DNA of 64,000 nucleotides from Phymatolithon calcareum (GCA_977006965.1 OZ345354.1:1798001-1862000); one strand, 5' to 3'. Positions 51,583 to 61,468 are shown, numbered from the stretch's first letter. Program-made: numbers and translations. Notes: generated from the letters alone by a model not told the origin.

Positions 51583-53436
51583 CTATCCATCAGAGTCCCA
51601 CTCTTGAATTTCCTCTTCTTGCATACTCGCATCGTCATCGGGAACAGAATCATGAGTCGGTAAGCATTTCTCATTTCTTTCGCTGAGACCACTGCGCTGC
51701 GAAACTCGTTCATCCCATGGCCCTGCCCCGCCTTGGTCCTCTGCGTCGACCATGGCTAAGGCTGCGGCCGACTGCGAGTCATGACCGTGAAACGTGGAAG
51801 AAATTCCCTGATCCCAAGGCTGTATTTGCAGCCCAGACACCTTTTCCAAGTAAGGAATTTTGTCCATCACGGTGCTTCTTTTCGCGAGGTCTAGCCGCAC
51901 AGTATCGCGAAACGTGAACCGACTCCCCTCCATGAATGAGGCAGCATTCGATGCGACATTGAACGAATCCGGTCCGCGAATCGGTCTCCACCCTGACCGA
52001 ACAGCGTTCTTATTGTGATACAAGAACCCGCGCGACGCTACGGACGCTGCGCAATCAGTCAAACATGACCTTAACAAATAGTCTTGATTCCAGGGCATAA
52101 GACAGTCAGCGTCGGATAAAATTTCGAGCGCATCAGCGCAATCTTCAATCGATCCAAAGAAGTCTAGATAGTTTTGATGTAAAAAAGCTAAAAATGCTTG
52201 CGGTTCGGCCTGTGCGTCTTCAAGAATCTGCTCGACCTTGTATTTCGAAGCCCCGTTCTTCTCGCGCTTATTGTTCAGCACCTTCGAAACAGCATGATAA
52301 GTCCCGAGACTTCCGTCTTTAGAAATTGAGTTAAGCAATGCTGTAGAGCCTGTTGCCGCTTCACGGCGCGGTCGCTTCTTTGGCCTTCCTCCGCCTCCGC
52401 CTCTCTGTCGCGAACCAGCAATTCCATTTCCTTTCGCCATCTGCGCATTGCCCAGGAAATGCAAATGCAGCGCGTTAAGCGCGGCTCTGAGATCTCCGTT
52501 ACATGAGGCGCACAATTCCGCGAGAACTGTTGACGAGATACGAATCTTTTTCCTGTGCGCAACGGCTTGCACTGCTCGCTTCATTGCGGTGAGCGACAAC
52601 GGGTTGATTTTGACACACATCGCGTATGGAGACTCCAGCAACGCCGCCCCAATTAGCCGCATGGCCCGTGCGCGACCTTTATCGCTGTTGGAGAGTGTGA
52701 GCACTGCAGGACACGGCGAGAATTGCGCAAAATTAAACAGCATGTCTTGCAACTGTTCACGACGAGTCGGAGAATCGGCAAGTGAGACGGGGATGTCGCG
52801 TAGTAGCACGACCTTCTGACCGGCACCGTTTACCAGTGCTGGATAACGTACGCCGACGAGAAATTCCTCCAGATTGGACAGGAGATAAGCGATGTCGCAA
52901 CGCGCGCCGAGCGGCATTGGAGCTGTCCACTCTACTGGGTCACAGTTGTTTTCCGCGCAGAGCGCGTGCACAGCCGAGTTTTTCCCGCTGCCTGGTGGTC
53001 CGGAAAGGACGAGAAGACGAGGACCGGACTTGGCAAGTGCATTTTTGAGCCAGCGCCGAATTTCTTCCACCTTCTTTGCAGACATTGCTAGCTCGGACGT
53101 ACATTGCGTCAACAAGGTCTCGGCCAGGGGTGCTTCCTCTGAATTTGCCGACTCGTTTGTCAGTTCGGCAACTTCTGTTTTCGTAAACCGTCTTGGTCGA
53201 GGTGGGCGTCGCGGGTGAAATGAAGGTTTGAAATCCGGATCGGCATAATTGGGTTCGGCAATCTCGCGAAGTGAATCTGATTCAGAGTCGTCAATTGCGA
53301 TCACTTCGAGGTTGCCCGTCAAATTATTGTCGTTGCTTGCTGTCGTCTTTGTGAAGTCACTCTCTGAAGATTCGGAGTCGTCGATAATGATGCTCTTTAC
53401 TCTCTTCCGTTTGCGTCGATCGTGCTCCACGTCCAT
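51583..53436 (-). CDS. RAD17: RAD17-like checkpoint clamp loader
   Basis: A 617-aa protein from the ATG at 53436; the frame extends 14 codons up to a GTG but has no other ATG. The acidic N-terminus has two SIIIDDSES/VIAIDDSES stretches. The AAA+ region follows with P-loop GPPGSGKNS (K152), then EWTAP as in RAD17, and CNGDLRAALNALHL (sensor 2 area). The C-terminal half carries the RAD17-specific segment HQNYLDFFGSIEDCADALE, LSDADCL, WN-DYLLR and SVASRGFLYHN. RAD17 with RFC2-5 loads the 9-1-1 clamp at DNA damage. The P-loop has Asn where Thr is normal, and the Walker B equivalent reads LLRDIP instead of an acidic pair, so ATP hydrolysis may be altered. Confidence 0.88.
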   Translation of the reverse strand: MDVEHDRRKRKRVKSIIIDDSESSESDFTKTTASNDNNLTGNLEVIAIDDSESDSLREIAEPNYADPDFKPSFHPRRPPRPRRFTKTEVAELTNESANSEEAPLAETLLTQCTSELAMSAKKVEEIRRWLKNALAKSGPRLLVLSGPPGSGKNSAVHALCAENNCDPVEWTAPMPLGARCDIAYLLSNLEEFLVGVRYPALVNGAGQKVVLLRDIPVSLADSPTRREQLQDMLFNFAQFSPCPAVLTLSNSDKGRARAMRLIGAALLESPYAMCVKINPLSLTAMKRAVQAVAHRKKIRISSTVLAELCASCNGDLRAALNALHLHFLGNAQMAKGNGIAGSRQRGGGGGRPKKRPRREAATGSTALLNSISKDGSLGTYHAVSKVLNNKREKNGASKYKVEQILEDAQAEPQAFLAFLHQNYLDFFGSIEDCADALEILSDADCLMPWNQDYLLRSCLTDCAASVASRGFLYHNKNAVRSGWRPIRGPDSFNVASNAASFMEGSRFTFRDTVRLDLAKRSTVMDKIPYLEKVSGLQIQPWDQGISSTFHGHDSQSAAALAMVDAEDQGGAGPWDERVSQRSGLSERNEKCLPTHDSVPDDDASMQEEEIQEWDSDG

Positions 53437-53891
53437 CCGAGTAATCGCCGAGTGGATGCTATGAAACGAAAGTGACACCCATTATGGAACGCTGTCTCCG
53501 TTATCAAGCCGGTACGACGCAGCTCAAGTAGAACTATGCGTCATTTGTTTTTTGCATTTTTATATAATAGTTTGGAATTCGTCCAAATTGTTTGGTGTTC
53601 ATTTGCTAATCAAACATTTTCTGCTAACCAATTGTAAGAATGTATTCTTTTTTTCACACTTGTCGCTGTATAAGTGGCTTTCAACTACCGCTTAATAAAC
53701 TCGAATCCTATTACCGATCGGTAACCGGTCGTCGTCTTCTCTTTGAAAATTCAACTTTTTCGGAAAAGGGGGGCAAATTAGGTTCTTGAAGTTCACTTCT
53801 ACAGTTCTCCTTTTGTGAGGACTTCAATGCTTGGGGATAAGAACACTAGCCGCTCATGTTAACATGATTATCAAGACCGCGCCACAGCTCC
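53437..53891. promoter_or_regulatory. Divergent intergenic region of RAD17-like and 899-aa genes
   Basis: 455 bp separate the two start codons. A TATATAATAG-like AT-rich word lies near 53561 and TATAAG near 53670. No other structure was recognised. Confidence 0.35.
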
Positions 53892-56591
53892 ATGTCGTGC
53901 GACTCAGGTTTTCGGGCAGCGCGCATCCGTATTGACAATGTAACCGTTGCGCGCACATGTGCGCCCACTACCATCTCCGCCGCTCAGTTCGTCCACGCTT
54001 CGTCGGAGATCAGGGCCGTCTTGAGCGACTTCCCTGTGCTGCGGTGGTACTCGACGACCTCGCTGTGCGCCTGCCTGCCAGTCGCAGGCGATTATTCCGC
54101 TGTTTCTGCAGCAGAAACCGTCATGTTGATTGACGCTCTACTTTCCGGGACACATGCGTCTAATGCAGAGTTAGATTTGTGTGCGACAACTCTGGGACTA
54201 TGCCTTCATGGTTGTCTTGGATCGGCGCTTGATACGCTCATGTTATATCTCGCAGCGAACTGGACAAATTCCACTGGATGTGGCTTCTTCTTCTTCTCTG
54301 TCCTGCAAGGGCTCGCCGGCGACATGCAATCGTGTGAGGAGGACGAGGATGTTGAAGAATTGTTCTGTCGCTGTGATACCGCCTTACAGAAATACGAAGA
54401 GGGTAGGCTTGCACAGCGCTGGCTCGATGCATCAATTTTTCTTCGCGAATGGCAACTTGCAAAAACGCACCGCGCACAGGCGATGAAGGGGTTTGGCTTC
54501 AGTGCAGAATCTTCAGTTGTATCCCGAACACGTATCGAAAGAAGACTTTCTCTTTTGCCTTTCTATGCTAATGAAGGCAATCTTCTGCATCAGGATGACC
54601 AAGCCAATAATGGAAAACAGGACTTGCGAAAGTATTTACCTTGGAATGCGCGTCTTGGAGTATCGCTAAACTTTCTCATGGCCATGTACATCGTGCGACC
54701 AGAATTTATCTTCCGGTGCCTGTCGAGGACAAATGCTGTTCAAACAGTTATATGTGCAATCCTTGCAGAATTTGGCACCCTGAACATGCAGCAACCTTCT
54801 GCTTCTATCCACTTCCCAATCGCAAAATGCATTTTTCTAACCAACATCAGCAATGAATTCCAAGAAGCCTTCGTTTTCCGGCCACTTCCCAAAGTTTTGT
54901 TATCTGTTTCGGACCCGACTAATATTGAAAGTGGGGCAACGTTGGGTTTAAAAGCTTTGCAGTTGAGTACAACTGTGAATTTGTACCTTGGAACTCTTGT
55001 TGAACCAACATCTGCAATGACAGCCACCATTGCTGATCTACGTTTGCTTGTCAAGTCACTGTTTGCCGCTGCAGTGCATTCCGAAGGCCGGTTAACGGAC
55101 GTCTTATCAGAGAACTTGACCGCAATCCCGGCAAGCTTTGTACAGGATGCCATTGAAGAAGTGTTGATCCATTGCAACTCCAGTCACACCACACACCTGA
55201 TGATGTTCAAGGTTATTCAGAAGCTTGCTTCTTGTTTTGCTAATGTGCGTGAAGCATTTCTGGAAACTCTAGGAAATTTGAAGTGGGACTTTTCGCACAT
55301 ATACAAAGGGATCTCCAAATCATTCCCTCGAAAAGAAAAGGAACTGTCAGGCGATGGAGCAATCGAAGAATCCCGCATAGACGCACTGCTCACATTGCTA
55401 GGTGCAATGTGTGACACTGCTGTATATGTCGCGGAGCGGTGTCGAGACAACGAAATGTTACATCGCAAGCACCGAGCGTTTCGACAAATCGAGCGCCATT
55501 TTACTTGGCTTCTTGTCAAGTTTTCACGCTCCCCCAATTTTCCTCTATTGGCAGAGTCGTGGAAACAGTTGTGTGTTTGTAAGCATGGTAGAGGACTGCA
55601 AAAGGGCTCCACTATTGCTCTGCCAACTACTTCCTGTCCTGGGACTTCTACGGCATTTGCTTGTCGTTGCGGAGCCATGCGTATTGCAGGCTTTTCGCGA
55701 AGGCATGCGCGTGGCATTCTCACCTGCAGGTGCTGTTGTGCTGACCCTGTTTGGTTTATCCCTGAATTACCTGAAATTTGCCAATGGATATCATGGGAGA
55801 TGTACTATGACTCATGCATTGCATTCCCCCAACAGAGTAATGCTTGTGCTGACGCAATCCCTGACGACAATCCAGTGTGGACGGCATGGGCGCAAAGTTT
55901 ACAGACGAGCACAGTCAAGAAGCTAAGTTCTGTGCAAAATGAAGTGGTGAAATCAATATTTCAAGGAATTTTGCATAGCCAAGCTGTGCGGTGGCAAACG
56001 GTCAACGCAGGTTCTTACCCGCATCTGGTACGTATCCCAGCAATTGTCTGCGCTGTGTTACGTTCCATTACAAGCACAAGCTCCTTTTCGTCTATATCCT
56101 GGCTATACTCGACGCTGAAAGTTGTGGTAGACCCACCTCACAGCAACGCGAAGCAAGGACTGCTAAGTAGCTCGCTGAATAGCCACGCTATTCGCTTGGT
56201 CTTCAAACAGTGCATCGAACAGTTTTTGGTCGCCCTACCGAAGCGGCATCTCTTTCCACTATGCTCAGCCGATGCTATACCGTGGCCCGAACTGCAAAAT
56301 GCAGAATGGGGCGTTAGGTTACTGTTCTCGGGCAGGCACGAATGCGAAGAGTGTGTGACAGATTTTCCAAAGATTGCGTATCACACAGGGCATCTTGGTA
56401 ATGCGGCGAGATATCTGTATCCTAATCGTGGCACATTACCTCGGCTTTCCTTGTTATGCACCTATGTGAATGCATACGAACTCTCTGTTGCCGAAAATAG
56501 AGAAGTAGAAGGAACGACGACAACGAAAGAACGTATTATTAGTACGTTTTTTAACTTCAATGACGAGGACTCTGAAGATAGCGACGGATAA
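53892..56591 (+). CDS. Unknown 899-aa helical protein with acidic tail
   Basis: The ATG at 53892 opens a frame of 899 codons. Composition and periodicity suggest an all-helical, possibly HEAT/ARM-like, scaffold. The C-terminus ends FFNFNDEDSEDSDG, an acidic tail of the kind found on nuclear proteins. No catalytic motif was recognised. Between about 55575 and 55790 the main frame becomes Cys/His/Gly-rich and unlike the rest, while another plus frame reads as hydrophobic helices in the same style (LLLCQLLPVLGLLRHLLVV). Two compensating frameshifts may have occurred there. The gene is head-to-head with RAD17-like, which gives only a weak hint of a DNA-metabolism role. Confidence 0.75.
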   Translation: MSCDSGFRAARIRIDNVTVARTCAPTTISAAQFVHASSEIRAVLSDFPVLRWYSTTSLCACLPVAGDYSAVSAAETVMLIDALLSGTHASNAELDLCATTLGLCLHGCLGSALDTLMLYLAANWTNSTGCGFFFFSVLQGLAGDMQSCEEDEDVEELFCRCDTALQKYEEGRLAQRWLDASIFLREWQLAKTHRAQAMKGFGFSAESSVVSRTRIERRLSLLPFYANEGNLLHQDDQANNGKQDLRKYLPWNARLGVSLNFLMAMYIVRPEFIFRCLSRTNAVQTVICAILAEFGTLNMQQPSASIHFPIAKCIFLTNISNEFQEAFVFRPLPKVLLSVSDPTNIESGATLGLKALQLSTTVNLYLGTLVEPTSAMTATIADLRLLVKSLFAAAVHSEGRLTDVLSENLTAIPASFVQDAIEEVLIHCNSSHTTHLMMFKVIQKLASCFANVREAFLETLGNLKWDFSHIYKGISKSFPRKEKELSGDGAIEESRIDALLTLLGAMCDTAVYVAERCRDNEMLHRKHRAFRQIERHFTWLLVKFSRSPNFPLLAESWKQLCVCKHGRGLQKGSTIALPTTSCPGTSTAFACRCGAMRIAGFSRRHARGILTCRCCCADPVWFIPELPEICQWISWEMYYDSCIAFPQQSNACADAIPDDNPVWTAWAQSLQTSTVKKLSSVQNEVVKSIFQGILHSQAVRWQTVNAGSYPHLVRIPAIVCAVLRSITSTSSFSSISWLYSTLKVVVDPPHSNAKQGLLSSSLNSHAIRLVFKQCIEQFLVALPKRHLFPLCSADAIPWPELQNAEWGVRLLFSGRHECEECVTDFPKIAYHTGHLGNAARYLYPNRGTLPRLSLLCTYVNAYELSVAENREVEGTTTTKERIISTFFNFNDEDSEDSDG

Positions 56592-56879
56592 GCCTGAATA
56601 AGGCGTTCACTGTTCCGTCGTTCTTTCATGCTTGCCTTTTTCCAACTGTAAAATAGATATCGGGGTGGGGCACAAGCCACGATGAAAATATTCAGGTCAA
56701 GAGCTCGCCAACGTCGCCGTCGAATCTCTCGAACACTCCTACTTAACTTATCACTGTCGATCTACCTTCGTCACCAAATTCCATGATGACGGAAAGGATG
56801 CTCTCATCGATCAACTTGTGAGAAGCATTTTGGGAATCTGTGTGATTGTTATCACTTTAAGAGTCTTTTGGCCGGTTTC

Positions 56880-59234
56880 TTAGAAATTAGCGCCCAGGTC
56901 ATCAAGCTTTAGCTCCTTCTCTGAATCACGGGTTGATTCATGCATCGATCGAATAGTATCGTACAAAACTTTGCTCAGCGATTTGCAGAATTTAGAGTCC
57001 GTGACCGGCGACACCATTACGTACAAAACGTTCCCAAGTGGCCTCGTCATCACGCCGCGTTCCAAAAGTCGTTTTTGCAGAGATAAAGATCCCGTCGCTG
57101 CATACCCTGTTCCACCCTCGGCGTCCAACTCCACGGCCAGAATTGTTCCTACGTCAGTCACACCGACAACTCCAGGAAGACAGCTAAGTTCCTTTGAGAA
57201 TCCTTCATCCCAGTATCTAATGGTCTTTTCGCCTCCTGACCTCTTCTCGCTCAGCGGAGCGTACTGCTTCAGAGATTCCAGCGCTGCAGCACACCCTATA
57301 GCATGGCCACTATACGAGTGTCCATGCAGCAAAGCATCTTTTGTGGATTGCCCGAGAAAAGCATCGAATACCTTGTCCGTGGCTAACGTAAGGGAAAGCG
57401 GAATTGTTCCCCCCGTCAGAAGTTTTGCGTAAGCTGCAATATCAGGCGTTTCTCCGAGAAGCTCTGCACCACTTTCACTTCCCAGACGCCAAAGTCCAGT
57501 GAAAACCTCATCAAACACAACAGGGATTTTTCTCTTTTTCGCCTCCCGAATCAATGCCCGTTGAAAAGCAGGGTCTACCATCCTCATACCTCCGGCGCCT
57601 TGCATCACTGGTTCTATGACCAACGCTCCGAGATCGTCTGCTTCACTTGCAAGAACTGAATCCATCATTGCAGTTATAAAATCAGTGTACGCTTCCCCAT
57701 CCCGCTTCGAATCAAAAATCACGTCTCGTGAAGTGAATGTTTTACCATGAACCTTGGATAAGTCAAAAGCCGCTTGCGAGTGACCAACAGTCTCCTCCGC
57801 CGCGGAAAAATTTATCATAGACGATGGGATGTCCAAAGTCCATACCCCGTCCACAATAGACACAAGAGGGGGCTCAAGAAACAATCCTCTTGGCTGGTAC
57901 CAAGGCGTCTGGTTTCCATTGAAGTCGCTCTCTGGTGCGCAATCCATAACACCGAGAGTATCACCGTGGTACGCCCCCTCAATTCCAACAATCTTTTGGG
58001 TTCGATGGGCCCGATCTGGAAAATCTTTGGCCCTTTTTCTGAACGCCATTTTCAAAGCGACTTCCACAGCAGTCGACCCGTTGTCTGAGAAAAAAACCCG
58101 CGAAGCCCACTCCTTCCCTGGTCCATTCAGCATAGTTTTCGCAAGTTTGTATGCATTCTCATGCACCGCACCAGGTAGTGTTACATGACCATACCGCCCG
58201 GCAGCATTGCCGATAGCCTGTGCAACACCGACATTGCCATGCCCGACCCCGTTCGTCCACCAACTGCCAAAAGCATCTACAACATTGTGAAACCCGGTAG
58301 CCGAATCGAAACAAGTGTAGTGGTCTCCGTACGCGGAATCAATGCAGGTAATTTTACCCAAGTTTTCGTGCTGAGTAAATGGATACCACAACATGTCCTT
58401 CGCGTTCGACAGCATTTCCCTCATTACGTTTTCAGATGCGGCGTTGAGAAGAAGAAGGTGACTCAAAAGATTTTGAAAGAATGAAGCAACTTCTTCATTG
58501 CCGAAATAAGCATCCAAACTCTCTTCCGCTGCTGGTAGGCACGGAGCGCGGAATACTGACGTGTATTCCAGGTCCACATTTCGCTCTATTGAGCGTTCGT
58601 TCTCGAGAATGCTTCCATGCTGCGGCAATAACACAATCGAAGGAACGTCATAGCCCCGTAAACGAAGAGCTTCATATGCTGCCAATGTTGAAGAAATGCC
58701 GCCAAGCTTAGAATCACCAACCAAAATCCCGGGAAACCGAAACTGACGATAGAAATCAGCTTGCGTTTGTCCAGACGGAATGGGTGACAGTACACCACCT
58801 GCAGTTTCAATAATGCCCATAGTTGGGCCTTCAACTGGTTCTGTCGGTTTCATCTGATTAAAGGAGTGCACGGTAGTTGCAATCAAGCGACGAAGCTCTT
58901 GGCCCGACACGGCAGGAACATTGGCCATGTCAAATGCCAAATCGGGGCTTACTGGGGCTTCAACAGGTATGAGGGTCGAGGCAGTTACATTTTTCGCAAA
59001 TTTACTGACGAACGTGCTGTCATCAGAACACGGATATCCGGTTTGAACGGGTTTTATGTATAGCGCGGGCGCGTCAGCGGCTTTCAAGAGCGCGGCGGAT
59101 AAGATAGATTTTCCAACATCCGTGTTGGCACCCCATACTTGGTACAGAGACTGGCCACCTGACTCATGCACTGCGGATGTGCATTTTCCCTGCGTGGAAA
59201 GGACACGCTTAAGCAAGTTGAACTTTCTTTGCAT
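56880..59234 (-). CDS. BIO3-BIO1: Bifunctional dethiobiotin synthetase / DAPA aminotransferase
   Basis: A 784-aa fusion from the ATG at 59234, with a basic, Ser/Thr-containing N-terminus (MQRKFNLLKRVLSTQ) that fits a mitochondrial presequence. Residues about 30-250 are dethiobiotin synthetase: P-loop GANTDVGKS (K42), YIKPVQTG, ETAGGVLSP. Residues about 280-770 are a class-III PLP aminotransferase: WWTNGVGHGN, FFSDNGSTAVE, GAYHGDTLG, DEVFTGLWR, and the PLP lysine in AKLLTGG (K604). It converts KAPA to DAPA and then to dethiobiotin, the two steps before biotin synthase. Plants and many algae and fungi have this fusion; the order here is that of plant BIO3-BIO1. Length agrees with the family. 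Confidence 0.97.
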   Translation of the reverse strand: MQRKFNLLKRVLSTQGKCTSAVHESGGQSLYQVWGANTDVGKSILSAALLKAADAPALYIKPVQTGYPCSDDSTFVSKFAKNVTASTLIPVEAPVSPDLAFDMANVPAVSGQELRRLIATTVHSFNQMKPTEPVEGPTMGIIETAGGVLSPIPSGQTQADFYRQFRFPGILVGDSKLGGISSTLAAYEALRLRGYDVPSIVLLPQHGSILENERSIERNVDLEYTSVFRAPCLPAAEESLDAYFGNEEVASFFQNLLSHLLLLNAASENVMREMLSNAKDMLWYPFTQHENLGKITCIDSAYGDHYTCFDSATGFHNVVDAFGSWWTNGVGHGNVGVAQAIGNAAGRYGHVTLPGAVHENAYKLAKTMLNGPGKEWASRVFFSDNGSTAVEVALKMAFRKRAKDFPDRAHRTQKIVGIEGAYHGDTLGVMDCAPESDFNGNQTPWYQPRGLFLEPPLVSIVDGVWTLDIPSSMINFSAAEETVGHSQAAFDLSKVHGKTFTSRDVIFDSKRDGEAYTDFITAMMDSVLASEADDLGALVIEPVMQGAGGMRMVDPAFQRALIREAKKRKIPVVFDEVFTGLWRLGSESGAELLGETPDIAAYAKLLTGGTIPLSLTLATDKVFDAFLGQSTKDALLHGHSYSGHAIGCAAALESLKQYAPLSEKRSGGEKTIRYWDEGFSKELSCLPGVVGVTDVGTILAVELDAEGGTGYAATGSLSLQKRLLERGVMTRPLGNVLYVMVSPVTDSKFCKSLSKVLYDTIRSMHESTRDSEKELKLDDLGANF

Positions 59235-59608
59235 CGACAGAGTGCAAGAGGGAAGATCAGTAATGACCTCCTATGCGTGGGCTTCCCTGTTCCAAGCACG
59301 TTGAATTTAATCTCTTCGCTTGTCTTGGCGTAATGCAGATTGAGCTCCAATGATGGATTAATCGGCAAAAGCCCAGGGAATTCACACAATGCTGTTGACT
59401 ACTGGTAGATCTTCAATGGTATGATAGCCGAGATCTGGATAAATGCATTCAATAAGACAGGAGCCATGGCTGGCAAAGTTTTATTGCCCAAGTTAAAGGT
59501 ACAGGTACGACGATATCTGCCCAGCTGGGTCAATTTCTGTTGCCGATGTTGGCAAGAGCTTTAGCAAGAATTTGGTCGAAGAAATGAAGCATTGTACATG
59601 GAACGTTA
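59235..59608. other. Spacer between BIO3-BIO1 and XRCC4-like genes
   Basis: No gene recognised. It must contain the BIO3-BIO1 promoter and the 3' end of the XRCC4-like transcript. Confidence 0.4.
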
Positions 59609-60196
59609 TTAAATAGGCGTTTCTCTCTCGAAATGCTTTCGCTTCTGCTCCAGGAGCACTCGAACACCAAGAACCAGATTTTCATTACTTTCAAGACTCT
59701 TTTTCACGGCGACCTGAATTTTCTTTTCGATCAAACTTCGTTTCTTTGTCAATTCACTTGCCGCTTGCTCCTGTCCAGAAATGTTTGCATTCAAGTGCGA
59801 ATCGTAGAGCGCCGTTCGATCTGCAAACACAGAACAAAGTATATCAGATTGAAGATTCAAGTCAACCGTTCTGCCTCCGTGCAAGGAGAAAGTCAATGTG
59901 GGAGTTTGACCTGATTGTCGCCTGATTTGACAAACATCAGATAACTTGGTTTCACATGCTTTTTGTATACTTTCAAGCACCTTGGGTTGTTGACTGCCTG
60001 ATTTGCTCAACACGGCAAGCTCATCAGCACTAAAAGTATTTTCCCAAGCAGAACTTCCATCGCTTGCTGCAATGCGAGCAACGGCATACGCAGTCGCATT
60101 AGAGCTGAAGAACTCCAACAGGACAAACCACTTTTGCGTCACACCTTCCCCGCTCAAACGGCAGGCATGCCACCACGAGACTTCGCCCTTGGGCAT
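59609..60196 (-). CDS. XRCC4-like protein
   Basis: A 195-aa protein from the ATG at 60196 (the frame continues one codon to a GTG). The first 110 residues look like the XRCC4/XLF beta head: KWFVLLEFF strand, then DGSSAWENTFSADEL, which parallels the D-G-x-SAW-x-x-T-x-S-x-x-E block of XRCC4, then PTLTFSL and VDLNL strands. The last 70 residues are a helix (SELTKKRSLIEKKIQVAVKK) with VRVLLEQKRKHF, where XRCC4 has a LLNEKK segment before DNA ligase IV binding. The protein ends there, so the long XRCC4 tail is missing. Role would be end joining with ligase IV. The assignment rests on short motifs and topology. Confidence 0.55.
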   Translation of the reverse strand: MPKGEVSWWHACRLSGEGVTQKWFVLLEFFSSNATAYAVARIAASDGSSAWENTFSADELAVLSKSGSQQPKVLESIQKACETKLSDVCQIRRQSGQTPTLTFSLHGGRTVDLNLQSDILCSVFADRTALYDSHLNANISGQEQAASELTKKRSLIEKKIQVAVKKSLESNENLVLGVRVLLEQKRKHFERETPI

Positions 60197-60535
60197 CACG
60201 ACATTTGTCGATGGTATCTGCTATTGTACACTACAGTGTACGTGTAAATTAGATGATGAATTCGGGGAGTCTGGCTGCATTTCATGTACTGTACAACGGG
60301 ACCACCATCTTCTGTGTGTCCTTTGTATCATAAAATTCTCTTGCTATGATACCTGTACATTCCAAAATTGGATCACAGGGACGCACTGAGCTCTATGAAT
60401 TGGGTTTAGCCAGGGGTAATAAAAGCACCCTTGGTTGAGCAAAGTCACGAAACGGACTCGGACTCTGCACTACCAAGTCTCCAGCCTTCCTACCGTGAGC
60501 CTACCTCCCATTCATTTGACGCTGAAGCCTGAATA
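60197..60535. other. Divergent spacer of XRCC4-like and HhH genes
   Basis: Contains TACAGTGTACG and TACTGTACA words (60230-60300) and an imperfect inverted repeat around CCAGGGGT...CACCCTTGG (60411-60436). No gene. Confidence 0.4.
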
Positions 60536-61468
60536 ATGTGGAATGCGGACCTTCCGAAATGGCAACGAGCTCTGGAAGCCTATCCCAAGGTCATTCAAGC
60601 ATACGAATCTTCCGTAGATTCGAAGCAAGGCCTTGTGGACCTTGAGCGACTCATGTGGGAAGAGCTTGGGGACTCTTTTCGCGCGCGCGATACTCCTTTC
60701 CTTGAGGCTGATGAATACAGGCGAGTGATCAAGTGGAAATTGAAAAGGGGAAAATGGAGACCGCGCTTGCAAAAGTTTGCTGATGCGCTCGATGACACTC
60801 TGATTAAGGAACAATCCGAGAAAGGCTTGCTGGCGTTGAAGAATGGCCAGATTGAAGAATCCATTTCACATCTTTCGAAGCTCAGGGGTTGTGGCCCTGC
60901 GACTGCAAGCGCTATTCTCGCAGCCTTCGATAACTCTGTTCCGTTCATGTCAGATGAATTGCTGGTCGTGGTTCCATGCTTTAACGGACAACGTGACTAC
61001 ACGATTTCTGTGAGTTGAGCTGATTTTATTTTTGAATGCAGTGAATAGTCTGCGAAGGCTGTCATGTGCTAACAGAAGCCCCTCCCCTGTTTGGGACATT
61101 TTTGTGAACTGCTAAAGGTGTACATGACTCTTGTGGATGAAGTTCGAAAGAAAGCTCAAGAGCTGTCCAGTCAAGGAGGCGAATGGAATGCGAGAAATGT
61201 CGAAAGAGCAGTCTTTGCGATGTCAATATCTCAGAAGCTAAATTTTAAGTTTGAGAGTCCGGTTGAGACAATCATGCCGAAGAATAAGGGAGAGCCGAAT
61301 GAGGTCAGCAAGAAGGATCATGGGGAAGATACTACCCAGGATGACAAAAAACCAGTCCCGCCGACAACAAAGGCAGGGTCCAAGCGGAAGAATTTGAAGG
61401 AAAATGGAAGCAGCACAGTTTCAGACCCACCGCGGAGAAAGTCCGCCAGGTTGCAAGGAAAGTCATGA
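60536..61468 (+). CDS. Helix-hairpin-helix DNA-glycosylase-like protein (two exons)
   Basis: Exon 1 is 60536-61009, exon 2 is 61076-61468, with a 66-bp intron starting GTGAGT and ending AACAG, phase 0; the total is 288 aa. Without splicing the frame stops right after the donor. The alternative acceptor at 61041 gives an immediate stop. Exon 1 encodes a helical domain with KWKLKRGKWRPRL and a hairpin motif LRGCGPATASAILAAF (about 117-131) followed by PFMSDE, as in a conserved eukaryotic family of the HhH-GPD superfamily. Exon 2 adds a helical segment (NARNVERAVFAMS) and a Lys/Ser-rich tail with KRKN and RRKS that may be a nuclear signal. The catalytic Lys/Asp of true glycosylases is not evident, so the function is unknown. 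Confidence 0.75.
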
